From Pseudomonadota bacterium (GTDB lineage Bacteria > Pseudomonadota > Alphaproteobacteria > Rhodospirillales > 2-02-FULL-58-16), in the NCBI GenBank assembly GCA_022560215.1, contig JADFTO010000043.1, positions 1-13,904 of the forward strand: 13,904 bases of DNA, written 5' to 3'. Under the pieces are notes generated by a model. That model saw nothing but the letters and a program-made list of their open reading frames with translations. It was not told where the DNA came from and did not search any database. Positions 6,912-13,904 of this stretch are shown piece by piece. The first letter of the stretch is position 1. Each line of letters starts with the position of its first letter. Made by a program: the position numbers and the translations under genes.

Positions 6912-6986
6912 GGGTTTTTTTTGGGGAACGGCTTTTTGGTGATAAGGTGGCCGGGCCAGCGGCAACGGCCCGCTGAATCACGATTC

Positions 6987-7006
6987 GGAGGAATTCGATG
7001 CCATGA
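6987..7006 (+). promoter_or_regulatory. EIIA ribosome-binding site with a two-codon ORF overlapping the start
   Basis: GGAGG (6987-6991) is 6 nt from an ATG at 6998 that reads ATG-CCA-TGA. The TGA (7004-7006) overlaps the true EIIA ATG (7003-7005) as ATGA. The true start is 11 nt from the SD, which is long. The nearest ATG to the SD therefore encodes only Met-Pro before stopping on top of the real start. Confidence 0.5.
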
Positions 7007-7410
7007 TCGGCATGGTGCTTGTAACCCACGGCCGCCTGGCCGAGGAATTGATTTCCGCCCTCGAGCACGTGGTCGGCCCCCAGCCCTCCGTCAGCACGGT
7101 GTGCATCGGCCCCGACGACGACATGGAGCAGCGGCGCAGGGACATCCTGGAAAACGTGGACAAGGCGGACGAAGGCGGCGGCGTGGTGGTGTTGACCGAC
7201 ATGTTCGGGGGCACTCCTTCCAACCTCGCCATCTCGATCATGGACAAGGCCAACGTGGAGGTCATCGCCGGTGTCAACCTGCCCATGCTCATCAAGCTGG
7301 CCAGCGTGTGCAAGACCGAATCCCTGGCCGAGGCCGTGGCCAGCGCCCAGGAGGCGGGACGCAAGTACATCAACATCGCCTCGCAGCTGCTGGCCCAGGA
7401 GCAGAAATGA
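7003..7410 (+). CDS. manX: PTS EIIA component, mannose-family type (regulatory)
   Basis: 135-residue soluble EIIA domain that takes phosphate from HPr. His9 in VLVTHG is the phosphorylation site, and LTDMFGGTPSN at about 64-74 is the family signature. A full-length ManX would have a IIB domain after a linker; here the protein stops after IIA, and no IIB, IIC or IID genes occur in the window, so a regulatory role is inferred. Orthologues in this locus are named manX or ptsL. It is preceded by a 91-nt gap after rapZ and followed 18 nt later by ptsH, in one operon. For its start, see the overlapping two-codon ORF. Confidence 0.92.
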   Translation: MIGMVLVTHGRLAEELISALEHVVGPQPSVSTVCIGPDDDMEQRRRDILENVDKADEGGGVVVLTDMFGGTPSNLAISIMDKANVEVIAGVNLPMLIKLASVCKTESLAEAVASAQEAGRKYINIASQLLAQEQK

Positions 7411-7428
7411 TCCCGGCCGGACCAGGTC

Positions 7429-7755
7429 ATGCCCCCCAGGGACGCTGAACACCCCGGCGGCGGCCAGGCCCAAGGCGGCCCGCCGGGCGGCATCCGCCGC
7501 CGGGTCACCATCGGCAATCAGCTCGGCCTTCACGCCCGGGCCGCCTCCCGGTTTGTCCAGCTGGCAGGCAGCTTCGTCGCCGAGATCACCGTCACCAAGG
7601 GAGCCCAGACCGTTCCCGGCATCTCCATCCTGGGGCTAATGATGCTGGCCGCCTCGCCGGGCGACGCCATCGAGATCGGCGCCGCCGGGCCCGAGGCCGA
7701 AAAGGCCGTGCGGGCCCTTTCGGCCTTGATCGAAAACAAATTCGAAGAGGACTGA
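7429..7755 (+). CDS. ptsH: HPr phosphocarrier protein with N-terminal extension
   Basis: 108-residue HPr. His35 in GLHARAASRF is the EI-dependent phosphorylation site (His15 in standard numbering) and Ser66 in GISILGLMML equals Ser46, the HprK target. Both are offset by exactly 20, so the core aligns without gaps. The first 20 or so residues are an added Gly/Pro/Gln-rich tail. No other ATG, GTG or TTG lies between this start and the core, so the tail appears real unless a non-standard start is used. The SD is poor (CCAGG 2-3 nt before ATG), and translation is probably coupled to the EIIA gene 18 nt upstream. ptsI follows after 7 nt. Confidence 0.93.
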   Translation: MPPRDAEHPGGGQAQGGPPGGIRRRVTIGNQLGLHARAASRFVQLAGSFVAEITVTKGAQTVPGISILGLMMLAASPGDAIEIGAAGPEAEKAVRALSALIENKFEED

Positions 7756-7762
7756 CAGGCCG

Positions 7763-9511
7763 TTGCCGGAATCAGAAAACAGGTTCAAGGGGCTCGGCGT
7801 CTCATCGGGCATCGGGATGGGCGTGGCCCATGTCCGCGAGAGCGGCGCCGTCACCGTGCCCATCTATTCCATCCCGGCATCGAAGGTGGACGCCGAACTC
7901 GGCCGCCTGAAAAAGGCGGCGACCCTTTCGCGCCACCAGATTAACCAGATCCGGACCAAATCCAAGGAAGGGGCGGCGGCGGAGGAATTGGGCTATCTGC
8001 TCGATGCCTATATCCACATGCTCAAGGATTCCCGTCTGGTGCGCGGCGCCGAACGCCGCATCGCCGAAGATCACCTCAACGCCGAAGGCGCGGTGCAAGC
8101 CGAAGTCGCCGAAATCGGCGACGCCTTCGCGGCCCTCGACGATCCTTATATCGCGGCCCGCTTCGACGACATCCGGGCGGTCACCAACCGGCTCCTGCTG
8201 AACCTGACCAAGGGAGCCCAAAGGCCGATCGCCCTGGTGCCCAAGGGGAGCGTGATCGTCGCCGAGGAGCTGTCGCCGGCCGACACCGCCCTTCTCGATC
8301 CCCACCGGGTCGCCGGCATCGCCACCCAGCTCGGCGGCCCCCAAAGCCACTCCGCCATCATGGCCCGGGCGCTCGGCCTGCCCGCCGTGCTCGGCACGCC
8401 GGGTCTCCTGGACTGCGTTAACCCGGGCGACCACATAATCGTCGACGGCGACAAGGGCACCGTGGTCATCAATCCGACCGCGGCCACCCTCGCGTCATAC
8501 AAGACCCGCCACGAGAAAGACCTGCGCGAGACGCGCCTGCTTGCTCGCCTGCGCAAGCAGCCGGCGGTCACCCGCGACGGCACCGAGATCGACCTCCAGG
8601 CCAATGTGGAACTGCCCATAGAGCTGGACATGGTCAAGCAAGCGGGAGCCTCCGGCATCGGGCTGTTGCGCAGCGAGTTCATGTTCATGAACCGGGAATC
8701 CCTCCCCGACGAGGACGAGCAGTACGAGGCCCTGATCAGCCTGGTCAAACCCATGGGGGGACGATCCGTGACCGTGCGCACGCTCGACATCGGCGCCGAC
8801 AAGACCACGGCGGCCCTGATGGGGGATTTCGGCGCCAGCACCACCTCGCCGCTCGGCTTGCGCGGCATCCGCCTGTCCCTGACCTGCCCGGACATTTTGG
8901 AAACCCAGTTCCGGGCCATCCTGCGCGCCGGCGCCGAGGGCACCGTGCGCATCCTCCTGCCCATGGTGTCGTCCGTGTCGGAAGTCCGCCGCGCCCGCGA
9001 CATCCTGGACCAGGCGGCCAGGAACCTGAAGCGCCGGGGCGTCCCCTTCGCCGACCCCCTGCCCCCCGTCGGGGTCATGATCGAAGTGCCGAGCGCGGCG
9101 CTGGCGGCGGACTCCCTCGCCCAGTACAGCGACTTCTTCGCGCTGGGCTCCAACGACCTGACCATGTACACGCTGGCCATCGACCGCAGCGACGACCAGG
9201 TGGCGCACCTGTTCGATCACCTGCATCCGGCGGTGCTGCGCCTGATCCAGTTTTCCGCCGAGGCGGCTTTGCGCGCCCGCATCCCGGTCAGCATCTGCGG
9301 CGAAATGGCCGGCGACCCCCGCTACACGGCCCTGCTCTTAGGGCTCGGCTTCCGCGAACTCTCCATGACGGCGTCCAGCATCCCCCGGGTCAAGAAGCGC
9401 ATCCGCGACGTGGACCTCATCGCCGCCGACCATCGGGCCCGGGTCATCATGGACCAGGTGGATTCGGGGCGCATCGCTACCCTTCTCGACGACTTCAACG
9501 CCCTTGCCTGA
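7763..9511 (+). CDS. ptsI: PTS enzyme I (PEP-protein phosphotransferase)
   Basis: 582-residue cytosolic enzyme that autophosphorylates from PEP and passes phosphate to HPr. The N-terminal HPr-binding helical region (about 8-140) is followed by the phosphohistidine domain with His196 in GGPQSHSAIMARALGLPAVLG. The C-terminal PEP-binding barrel has LRSEFMFM, GSNDLTMYTLAIDR and Cys512 in ICGEMAGDP. There is no N-terminal GAF domain, so this is EI and not the PtsP (EI-Ntr) form usual in Rhizobiales. The start is TTG at 7763: an in-frame stop lies upstream within ptsH and no ATG or GTG precedes the conserved GLGVSSGIGMG. It is 7 nt from the ptsH stop with only AGG as SD, implying coupled, modest translation. 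Confidence 0.95.
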   Translation: MPESENRFKGLGVSSGIGMGVAHVRESGAVTVPIYSIPASKVDAELGRLKKAATLSRHQINQIRTKSKEGAAAEELGYLLDAYIHMLKDSRLVRGAERRIAEDHLNAEGAVQAEVAEIGDAFAALDDPYIAARFDDIRAVTNRLLLNLTKGAQRPIALVPKGSVIVAEELSPADTALLDPHRVAGIATQLGGPQSHSAIMARALGLPAVLGTPGLLDCVNPGDHIIVDGDKGTVVINPTAATLASYKTRHEKDLRETRLLARLRKQPAVTRDGTEIDLQANVELPIELDMVKQAGASGIGLLRSEFMFMNRESLPDEDEQYEALISLVKPMGGRSVTVRTLDIGADKTTAALMGDFGASTTSPLGLRGIRLSLTCPDILETQFRAILRAGAEGTVRILLPMVSSVSEVRRARDILDQAARNLKRRGVPFADPLPPVGVMIEVPSAALAADSLAQYSDFFALGSNDLTMYTLAIDRSDDQVAHLFDHLHPAVLRLIQFSAEAALRARIPVSICGEMAGDPRYTALLLGLGFRELSMTASSIPRVKKRIRDVDLIAADHRARVIMDQVDSGRIATLLDDFNALA

Positions 9512-9582
9512 GACCGCGTCCTGTTGCTAAGACCCCCTCGCCGGACGTGGCCCGCCGCCGCCAAGGCCCTATATGTTCACCA

Positions 9583-9605
9583 AGAGCGCTATCCGATAGC
9601 GCTCT
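9583..9605. repeat. Perfect palindrome of the AGAGC...GCTCT repeat family
   Basis: AGAGCGCTATC, one central base, then GATAGCGCTCT: an 11-bp perfect inverted repeat with the outer sequence GCTCTAG. It lies in the 127-nt gap between ptsI and ahcY, 33 nt before the ahcY ATG, and would form a strong hairpin in the ahcY leader. There is no T-run, so it is not a standard terminator. Its ends match the 11031-11087 element and the 13674-13687 fragment. Confidence 0.8.
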
Positions 9606-9638
9606 AGCGGGGATGCCTGAAAACTTCGGGAGACGATT

Positions 9639-10934
<1,296 letters not shown>

Positions 10935-10955
10935 CCCCGGCCGCGGGCGGAAGCA

Positions 10956-11022
10956 GGGCGGATCGTGTTTGATCGGACCCACTTCTGAGGCACCGATTAA
11001 ATGCGTGAATCCGCTCTTTTTT
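10956..11022 (+). terminator. Long imperfect hairpin terminator after ahcY
   Basis: Three stacked arms pair in order: GGGCGGAT with ATCCGCTC (one G-U), CGTGTTT with AAATGCG (two G-U), and GATCGG with CCGATT (one G-U). A TGA bulge lies on the 3' side and a 16-nt loop caps the stem. The stem of about 21 bp is followed directly by six T (11017-11022). It begins 21 nt after the ahcY stop. It is longer than a usual intrinsic terminator but has the right order of parts. Confidence 0.65.
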
Positions 11023-11030
11023 ATTAAGTT

Positions 11031-11087
11031 AGAGCAAATTCACCGGATTGATTGATCGCTGATCAGCGATCAATCCGGATTTGCTCT
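11031..11087. repeat. 57-nt palindromic element AGAGCAAAT...ATTTGCTCT
   Basis: The arms AGAGCAAAT / CCGGATTGAT / CGCTGATC are repeated in inverse on the right side without interruption. The left arm differs only by an inserted TCA and an extra TGAT. The centre GATCGCTGATCAGCGATC is a perfect 18-nt palindrome. The element ends GCTCTAGGGG, and the AGGGG may serve as the SD of divL. It shares AGAGC...GCTCTAG ends with 9583-9605, so it looks like a mobile or formerly mobile intergenic palindrome. Confidence 0.8.
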
Positions 11088-11097
11088 AGGGGCGGCC

Positions 11098-13350
11098 TTG
11101 TTGGGCCGCCCCCCGGCGTTTAAGATTCCGCCCGTGTGGACGGACTTGATCATCCTTCTCGCCGTCGCCGTTCCTGCGGCTCTCCTGGCGCTGTGGCAGC
11201 GCCACAGGCTGATCCGATCGGAAGCCGCCCGCCGGGAACTCGCCCACGAGGCCGAAAGGGGACGCGAGATCCTGGAGGTTGCGCCGGACGGTCTCTTCAT
11301 GTGGGACCATGGGGGCGGCGGGGAGGCCTGTTCGCGCCGGCTCGCCGTGCTCCTGGGCCTACCCAAGGGCACGGACTCGGGCTTCGGCGACCTCCTCGCC
11401 CGCTTCCACGGCGACGCCGCCAGCGCGCTTGAGAAGGGCATCGAGGACCTGCGCCGTGACGGCGCCGGCTTCGATCTGCTGCTCCCCTTGGAGCGCCGCC
11501 TCATCCACGCCCTCGGCGTCCGCGCCGGGGCGCAAGACGGCAGGCCCATGGCCGACCTTCTGTGGATGCGCGACGTTTCGCCCGCCGGCGGAGATCTCCC
11601 CGCCGACGATCAGTTCCGGGCCCTCCTGGATGCCCTTCCGCTGCCCATCTGGCTCAGGGACGCGGACCTGAACGTCGCCTACACCAACCGCGCCGGGGCG
11701 GACGGCGGCGATTCCTCGCGGCATCTCGCCGCCCGCGCCCGCGCCGAGGGCAAGGCCGTGACCGAGACCCGGCATCTCGACTTCGGACCCTTGTCCGGGC
11801 TATTCGAGGTCACCGAGACCCCGGTCGCGGGATGGCCGGGAACCGCCGGCTTCGCCAGGGCGGCGGACGGCGTCGACGGCGTGGACGAGGTGCTGGAAAA
11901 CCTTTCCGCCGGCATCGCCGTCTTCGGCGCCGACGCCCGGCTCCAGTCCTTCAACACGCCTTACACCGAGATCTGGGGCCTGGACAGGGAGTGGCTGAAC
12001 AAGGGGCCCGCATTCGGCGCCATCCTGGACCGCCTGCGCGAACAGAGGCGCCTGCCGGAGACCGCCGATTTCCGCGCCTTCAAGGAACAGCAAACCGGCC
12101 AGTTCGAAACCCTCACCGGGACCGCGGAATCCCTGCTCCATCTGCCCGACGGCCGGACCCTGCGTTCGCTGGTCAGTCCCCGGCCGCCGGGAGGGCTGGT
12201 GTTCGCCTACGAGGACGTCACCGAGCGCCTGGACCTGGAGCGCTCCTACAACGCGCTCACCGCCGTCCAGGGCGCCACCCTGGACAACCTCCACGAGGGG
12301 GTGGCCGTCTTCGGCAGCGACGGCCGGCTGAAGCTGTGCAACCCCGCCTTCGCGGCGCTTTGGAACATGAGCGGTGACGAGCCCGGCGCAGACATGCACA
12401 TCGCCGACTTCGTCGAGCGCACCAAACCCCTCGTCCCGTGGGGCGATGCCGGCTGGCCGGCGCACAAGGAGCGGGTCATCGCCAGCCTGATGAGCCGCCA
12501 GGCCAAAACCGGCCGCCTGGCGAGGAGCGACGGCATGGTGCTGGATTACGCCAACGTTCCCCTTCCCGACGGGGCGGTGCTGCTCAGCTATCTGGACGTC
12601 ACCGACGGCGTCCGCGTGGAGAGGGCCCTGCGCCAGCGCGCCGAGGCCCTGGCCGAGGCCGACCGGCTGAAGTCCGAATTCATCGCCAACGTCTCCTACG
12701 AGGTGCGCACGCCGCTGAACACCATCGTCGGCTTCGCCGAAGTCCTCAGCGGGGAACAGTTCGGCGGCCTCAACCGGCGCCAGAAGGAATACGCAGGCGG
12801 CATCCTGGAGGCGTCCCGCGCCCTGACCACGGTCATCGGCGACATCCTGGACCTGGCCACCATCGAGGCCGGCATGATGGCGCTGGAGCTGGACACGGTC
12901 GACCTGCACGACATGCTGGCCTCCGTGTTCGCGCTCATCCGCGAACGCGCCCGGGCCAAGACCATCGAGCTGGAGTTCGACTGCCCGCCCTCGATCGGCT
13001 GGATCGTCGGCGACGAGAAACGCCTGAAACAGGTGATCTTCAACCTGCTCGGCAACGCCGTCAACTTCACCGGGCCGGGCGGCCGGGTGCGTCTCGGGGC
13101 CGCGATCGAGGGCTCCGACGTATCGATCACCGTCGCCGATACCGGCGTCGGCATGGCGCCCGCCGAGCGCGATAGGCTGTTCCGGCCCTTCGAGCGCGGC
13201 TCGGCGCCGGAGGCCCGCCAGGAGGGCGCCGGGCTCGGCCTGCCCCTGGTGGTCCGCTTCATCGAGCTGCACGGCGGCACCGTGGAGGTGGAGACCGCCC
13301 CCGGCAAGGGAACCACCATCACCTGCCGCCTGCCCAAGGGCGGCACCTGA
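11098..13350 (+). CDS. divL: DivL-type cell-cycle pseudo-histidine kinase (Tyr in place of the acceptor His)
   Basis: 750-residue membrane-anchored sensor-kinase homologue. One N-terminal membrane segment (about 16-33), weak PAS-like regions at about 173-205 and 263-375, a clearer PAS at about 393-500, HisKA at 522-590, and an ATPase domain at about 640-748. The H-box reads FIANVSYEVRTPLN: Tyr534 (TAC, 12697-12699) is where other kinases have His. This is the hallmark of DivL, which in Caulobacter works with DivK and CckA to control CtrA. ATP-site motifs remain: Asn649/Asn653, DTGVG at 681-685, GAGLGL at 710-715. Position after ahcY agrees with the DivL-like gene of other alphaproteobacteria. 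The start is uncertain: TTG 11098 or 11101 (AGGGG 5-8 nt upstream) or GTG 11134, which still keeps the membrane segment. Confidence 0.88.
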   Translation: MLGRPPAFKIPPVWTDLIILLAVAVPAALLALWQRHRLIRSEAARRELAHEAERGREILEVAPDGLFMWDHGGGGEACSRRLAVLLGLPKGTDSGFGDLLARFHGDAASALEKGIEDLRRDGAGFDLLLPLERRLIHALGVRAGAQDGRPMADLLWMRDVSPAGGDLPADDQFRALLDALPLPIWLRDADLNVAYTNRAGADGGDSSRHLAARARAEGKAVTETRHLDFGPLSGLFEVTETPVAGWPGTAGFARAADGVDGVDEVLENLSAGIAVFGADARLQSFNTPYTEIWGLDREWLNKGPAFGAILDRLREQRRLPETADFRAFKEQQTGQFETLTGTAESLLHLPDGRTLRSLVSPRPPGGLVFAYEDVTERLDLERSYNALTAVQGATLDNLHEGVAVFGSDGRLKLCNPAFAALWNMSGDEPGADMHIADFVERTKPLVPWGDAGWPAHKERVIASLMSRQAKTGRLARSDGMVLDYANVPLPDGAVLLSYLDVTDGVRVERALRQRAEALAEADRLKSEFIANVSYEVRTPLNTIVGFAEVLSGEQFGGLNRRQKEYAGGILEASRALTTVIGDILDLATIEAGMMALELDTVDLHDMLASVFALIRERARAKTIELEFDCPPSIGWIVGDEKRLKQVIFNLLGNAVNFTGPGGRVRLGAAIEGSDVSITVADTGVGMAPAERDRLFRPFERGSAPEARQEGAGLGLPLVVRFIELHGGTVEVETAPGKGTTITCRLPKGGT

Positions 13351-13508
13351 GGGGCCGGTGCAGGGACGACATCTTCATCGAGCGGCCCCATTCCGCCCTG
13401 GCCGGCCAAACGTCGGCCGAGGCCCACGCCACCACGGGCTCAACAACCGCAACAGGACGTGATGAACAGGATTTTGGCGGCCTGGTCAGACCCCGGAATA
13501 CACCTTAA
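13350..13508 (+). pseudogene. IS3-family transposase remnant with internal deletion
   Basis: Reading from 13353 gives GRCRDDIFIERPHSALAG followed by QTSAEAHA, then a frame ending at TAA 13506-13508. GRCRDNIFIER is the conserved stretch around the catalytic Glu of IS3-family transposases, and ERPHSALxGxTPAEA is their C-terminal signature. Normally about 40-50 residues separate them; here they are joined at the shared ER, so the middle is deleted. Everything N-terminal is missing and the remnant abuts the divL stop codon (13348-13350). Non-functional. Confidence 0.7.
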
Positions 13509-13540
13509 CTTCGCCGCCAAACCGTCCACCGAAGTGGGGC

Positions 13541-13567
13541 CACCCCACCGCAGGCGGGGTGCTTTTT
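13541..13567 (+). terminator. Intrinsic terminator in the IS debris after divL
   Basis: CACCCC (13541-13546) pairs with GGGGTG (13556-13561), and CC/GG can extend it around a short loop; CTTTTT follows immediately. It is about 190 nt after the divL stop and would end divL transcription. Flanking GTGGGG (13534-13539) and CACCCC (13568-13573) allow alternative hairpins. Confidence 0.6.
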
Positions 13568-13573
13568 CACCCC

Positions 13574-13672
13574 AAGGCGCGGCGCCCGAGCATCTTTGCC
13601 GATGTCCCCGCTTACGCCTCAGCGAAGCGCGCCTGGCTACGACGCAAAATCATCCCGGTGGTTCCAATTTAG
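13574..13672 (+). pseudogene. Possible second transposase trace (IS5-like), very degraded
   Basis: One frame reads RPSIFADVPAYASAKRAW followed by LRRKIIPVVPI and a stop. It loosely resembles the ADKAYxSRAxRAWLRRRGIxxVIP stretch of IS5-family transposases. There is no start and no flanking homology, and the match is from memory. It could be chance. Confidence 0.25.
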
Positions 13673-13673
13673 C

Positions 13674-13687
13674 GGATAGTGCTCTAG
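13674..13687. repeat. Half-copy of the AGAGC...GCTCT repeat
   Basis: GGATAGTGCTCTAG matches the right half of the 9583-9605 palindrome plus its trailing AG (CGATAGCGCTCTAG) at 12 of 14 positions. The left arm is absent, so it looks like a truncated copy at the edge of the IS debris. Confidence 0.45.
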
Positions 13688-13761
13688 TTTACGCGAAACC
13701 TTGACCGGCCCCGACGGGCGCCGTGGCGACCGCCGGCCGGAAGCGGAGCGGGAGGGGGCGC

Positions 13762-13904
13762 ATGACCGCGAATGCCGATAAGAAAAAGGCGAAACTGATC
13801 GCCACCATCGCCAACCGGGCGCGCCGGAAGCTGGGGAAGAAGCGGGCGGATTCGGTCAAGCGCTTCATCACCCAGTATTACGAGCACGTGCCTCCCCGGG
13901 ACGT
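13762..13904 (+). CDS. gdhB: NAD-dependent glutamate dehydrogenase, large (about 180 kDa) class, N-terminal fragment
   Basis: The first 47 codons of a gene running off the right edge. It begins MTANADKKKAKLIATIANRA and includes VKRFITQYYEHVPPRD at about 32-47. That stretch matches the opening FxxQYYxxVPPEDL pattern of the very long bacterial NAD-GDH family, which oxidises glutamate to 2-oxoglutarate and ammonia. ATG 13762 has an excellent SD, GGAGG at 13751-13755 with 6-nt spacing. The call rests on a short N-terminal motif; the gene symbol varies between species. Placed beside a regulatory PTS, it would be a nitrogen/carbon branch-point enzyme, but that link is inference. Confidence 0.7.
   Translation, partial: MTANADKKKAKLIATIANRARRKLGKKRADSVKRFITQYYEHVPPRD

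Larger units (their letters stand above)
13351..13761. other. 411-base gap between divL and the glutamate dehydrogenase gene
   Basis: No intact gene. From left to right it holds an IS3-family transposase remnant (about 13350-13508), a probable IS end plus an intrinsic terminator (about 13505-13573), a weaker trace of a second transposase-like frame (13574-13672), a repeat half-copy (13674-13687), and about 70 GC-rich bases leading to the SD of the next gene. No clear promoter for that gene was seen. Confidence 0.7.

Noticed and set aside
6888..6922. Possible terminator at the rapZ end (CGCCA/TGGCG stem, later T8 run)
   Set aside because: The stem is 5 bp and separated from the T-run by 9 nt; it is not a credible intrinsic terminator, and the EIIA gene follows in the same direction.
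6952..6972. CGGGCC/GGCCCG hairpin in the EIIA leader
   Set aside because: A short GC stem with a 9-nt loop, no T-run and no known motif; such stems are common in GC-rich DNA.
9512..9638. SAH riboswitch upstream of ahcY
   Set aside because: None of the conserved SAH or SAM-SAH aptamer blocks is visible; the gap holds the palindromic repeat instead.
13480..13500. GGTCAGACCCCGGAA, reminiscent of the SRP RNA core
   Set aside because: The GGAA tetraloop lacks its flanking pair and the downstream AGCAG side of the loop is missing; the stretch lies in the IS3 remnant.
13459..13704. 81-codon frame after divL
   Set aside because: It runs through the IS3 scar in the wrong frame, across the terminator hairpin and into the repeat half-copy; no SD and no family features.

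Overview
The window is a GC-rich stretch of an alphaproteobacterial chromosome, most likely Rhodospirillales or a relative. The evidence is the block pckA / chvI-chvG / hprK-rapZ-EIIA-HPr-EI / ahcY / divL, which as a set is an alphaproteobacterial signature. The short HprK without an N-terminal domain, the ChvG-type sensor and the DivL-type pseudo-histidine kinase also point there. ptsI directly after ptsH argues against a typical Rhizobiales layout. The genus cannot be fixed from sequence alone.

Layout. Minus strand, 1-2252: ATP-dependent PEP carboxykinase pckA (3' end cut by the window edge), preceded by the cobalt-uptake genes cbtB-cbtA. A divergent control region (about 2253-2417) separates these from chvI-chvG on the plus strand. 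A HAD-family hydrolase lies convergent to chvG at 4749-5360. From 5496 the plus strand carries hprK, rapZ, EIIA(Man-type), HPr and EI, then ahcY, which is followed by a long hairpin terminator. Next comes divL, whose H-box has Tyr where a histidine kinase has His. A 411-base gap after divL holds decayed insertion-sequence debris, a terminator and a repeat fragment. The window ends in the first 47 codons of a large NAD-dependent glutamate dehydrogenase.

How the genes fit. EI takes phosphate from PEP and passes it to HPr (His35) and EIIA (His9). HprK phosphorylates HPr on the Ser46 equivalent (Ser66). No IIB, IIC or IID permease is present, so this is a regulatory phosphorelay and not a sugar importer. 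It sits beside ChvG-ChvI (envelope/acid two-component system), PckA (the step making PEP) and RapZ (amino-sugar/RNA adaptor family). PEP supply, envelope sensing and PTS signalling are therefore clustered. DivL and AhcY are long-standing neighbours of this block in alphaproteobacteria.

The most interesting non-coding signals are: a family of AGAGC...GCTCT palindromes between genes, a structured cbtB leader with a weak B12-box resemblance and overlapping divergent -10 boxes, a two-codon ORF overlapping the EIIA start, and an IS3-family remnant with an internal deletion abutting the divL stop. I found no clearly new multi-gene system; most genes belong to a known conserved locus.
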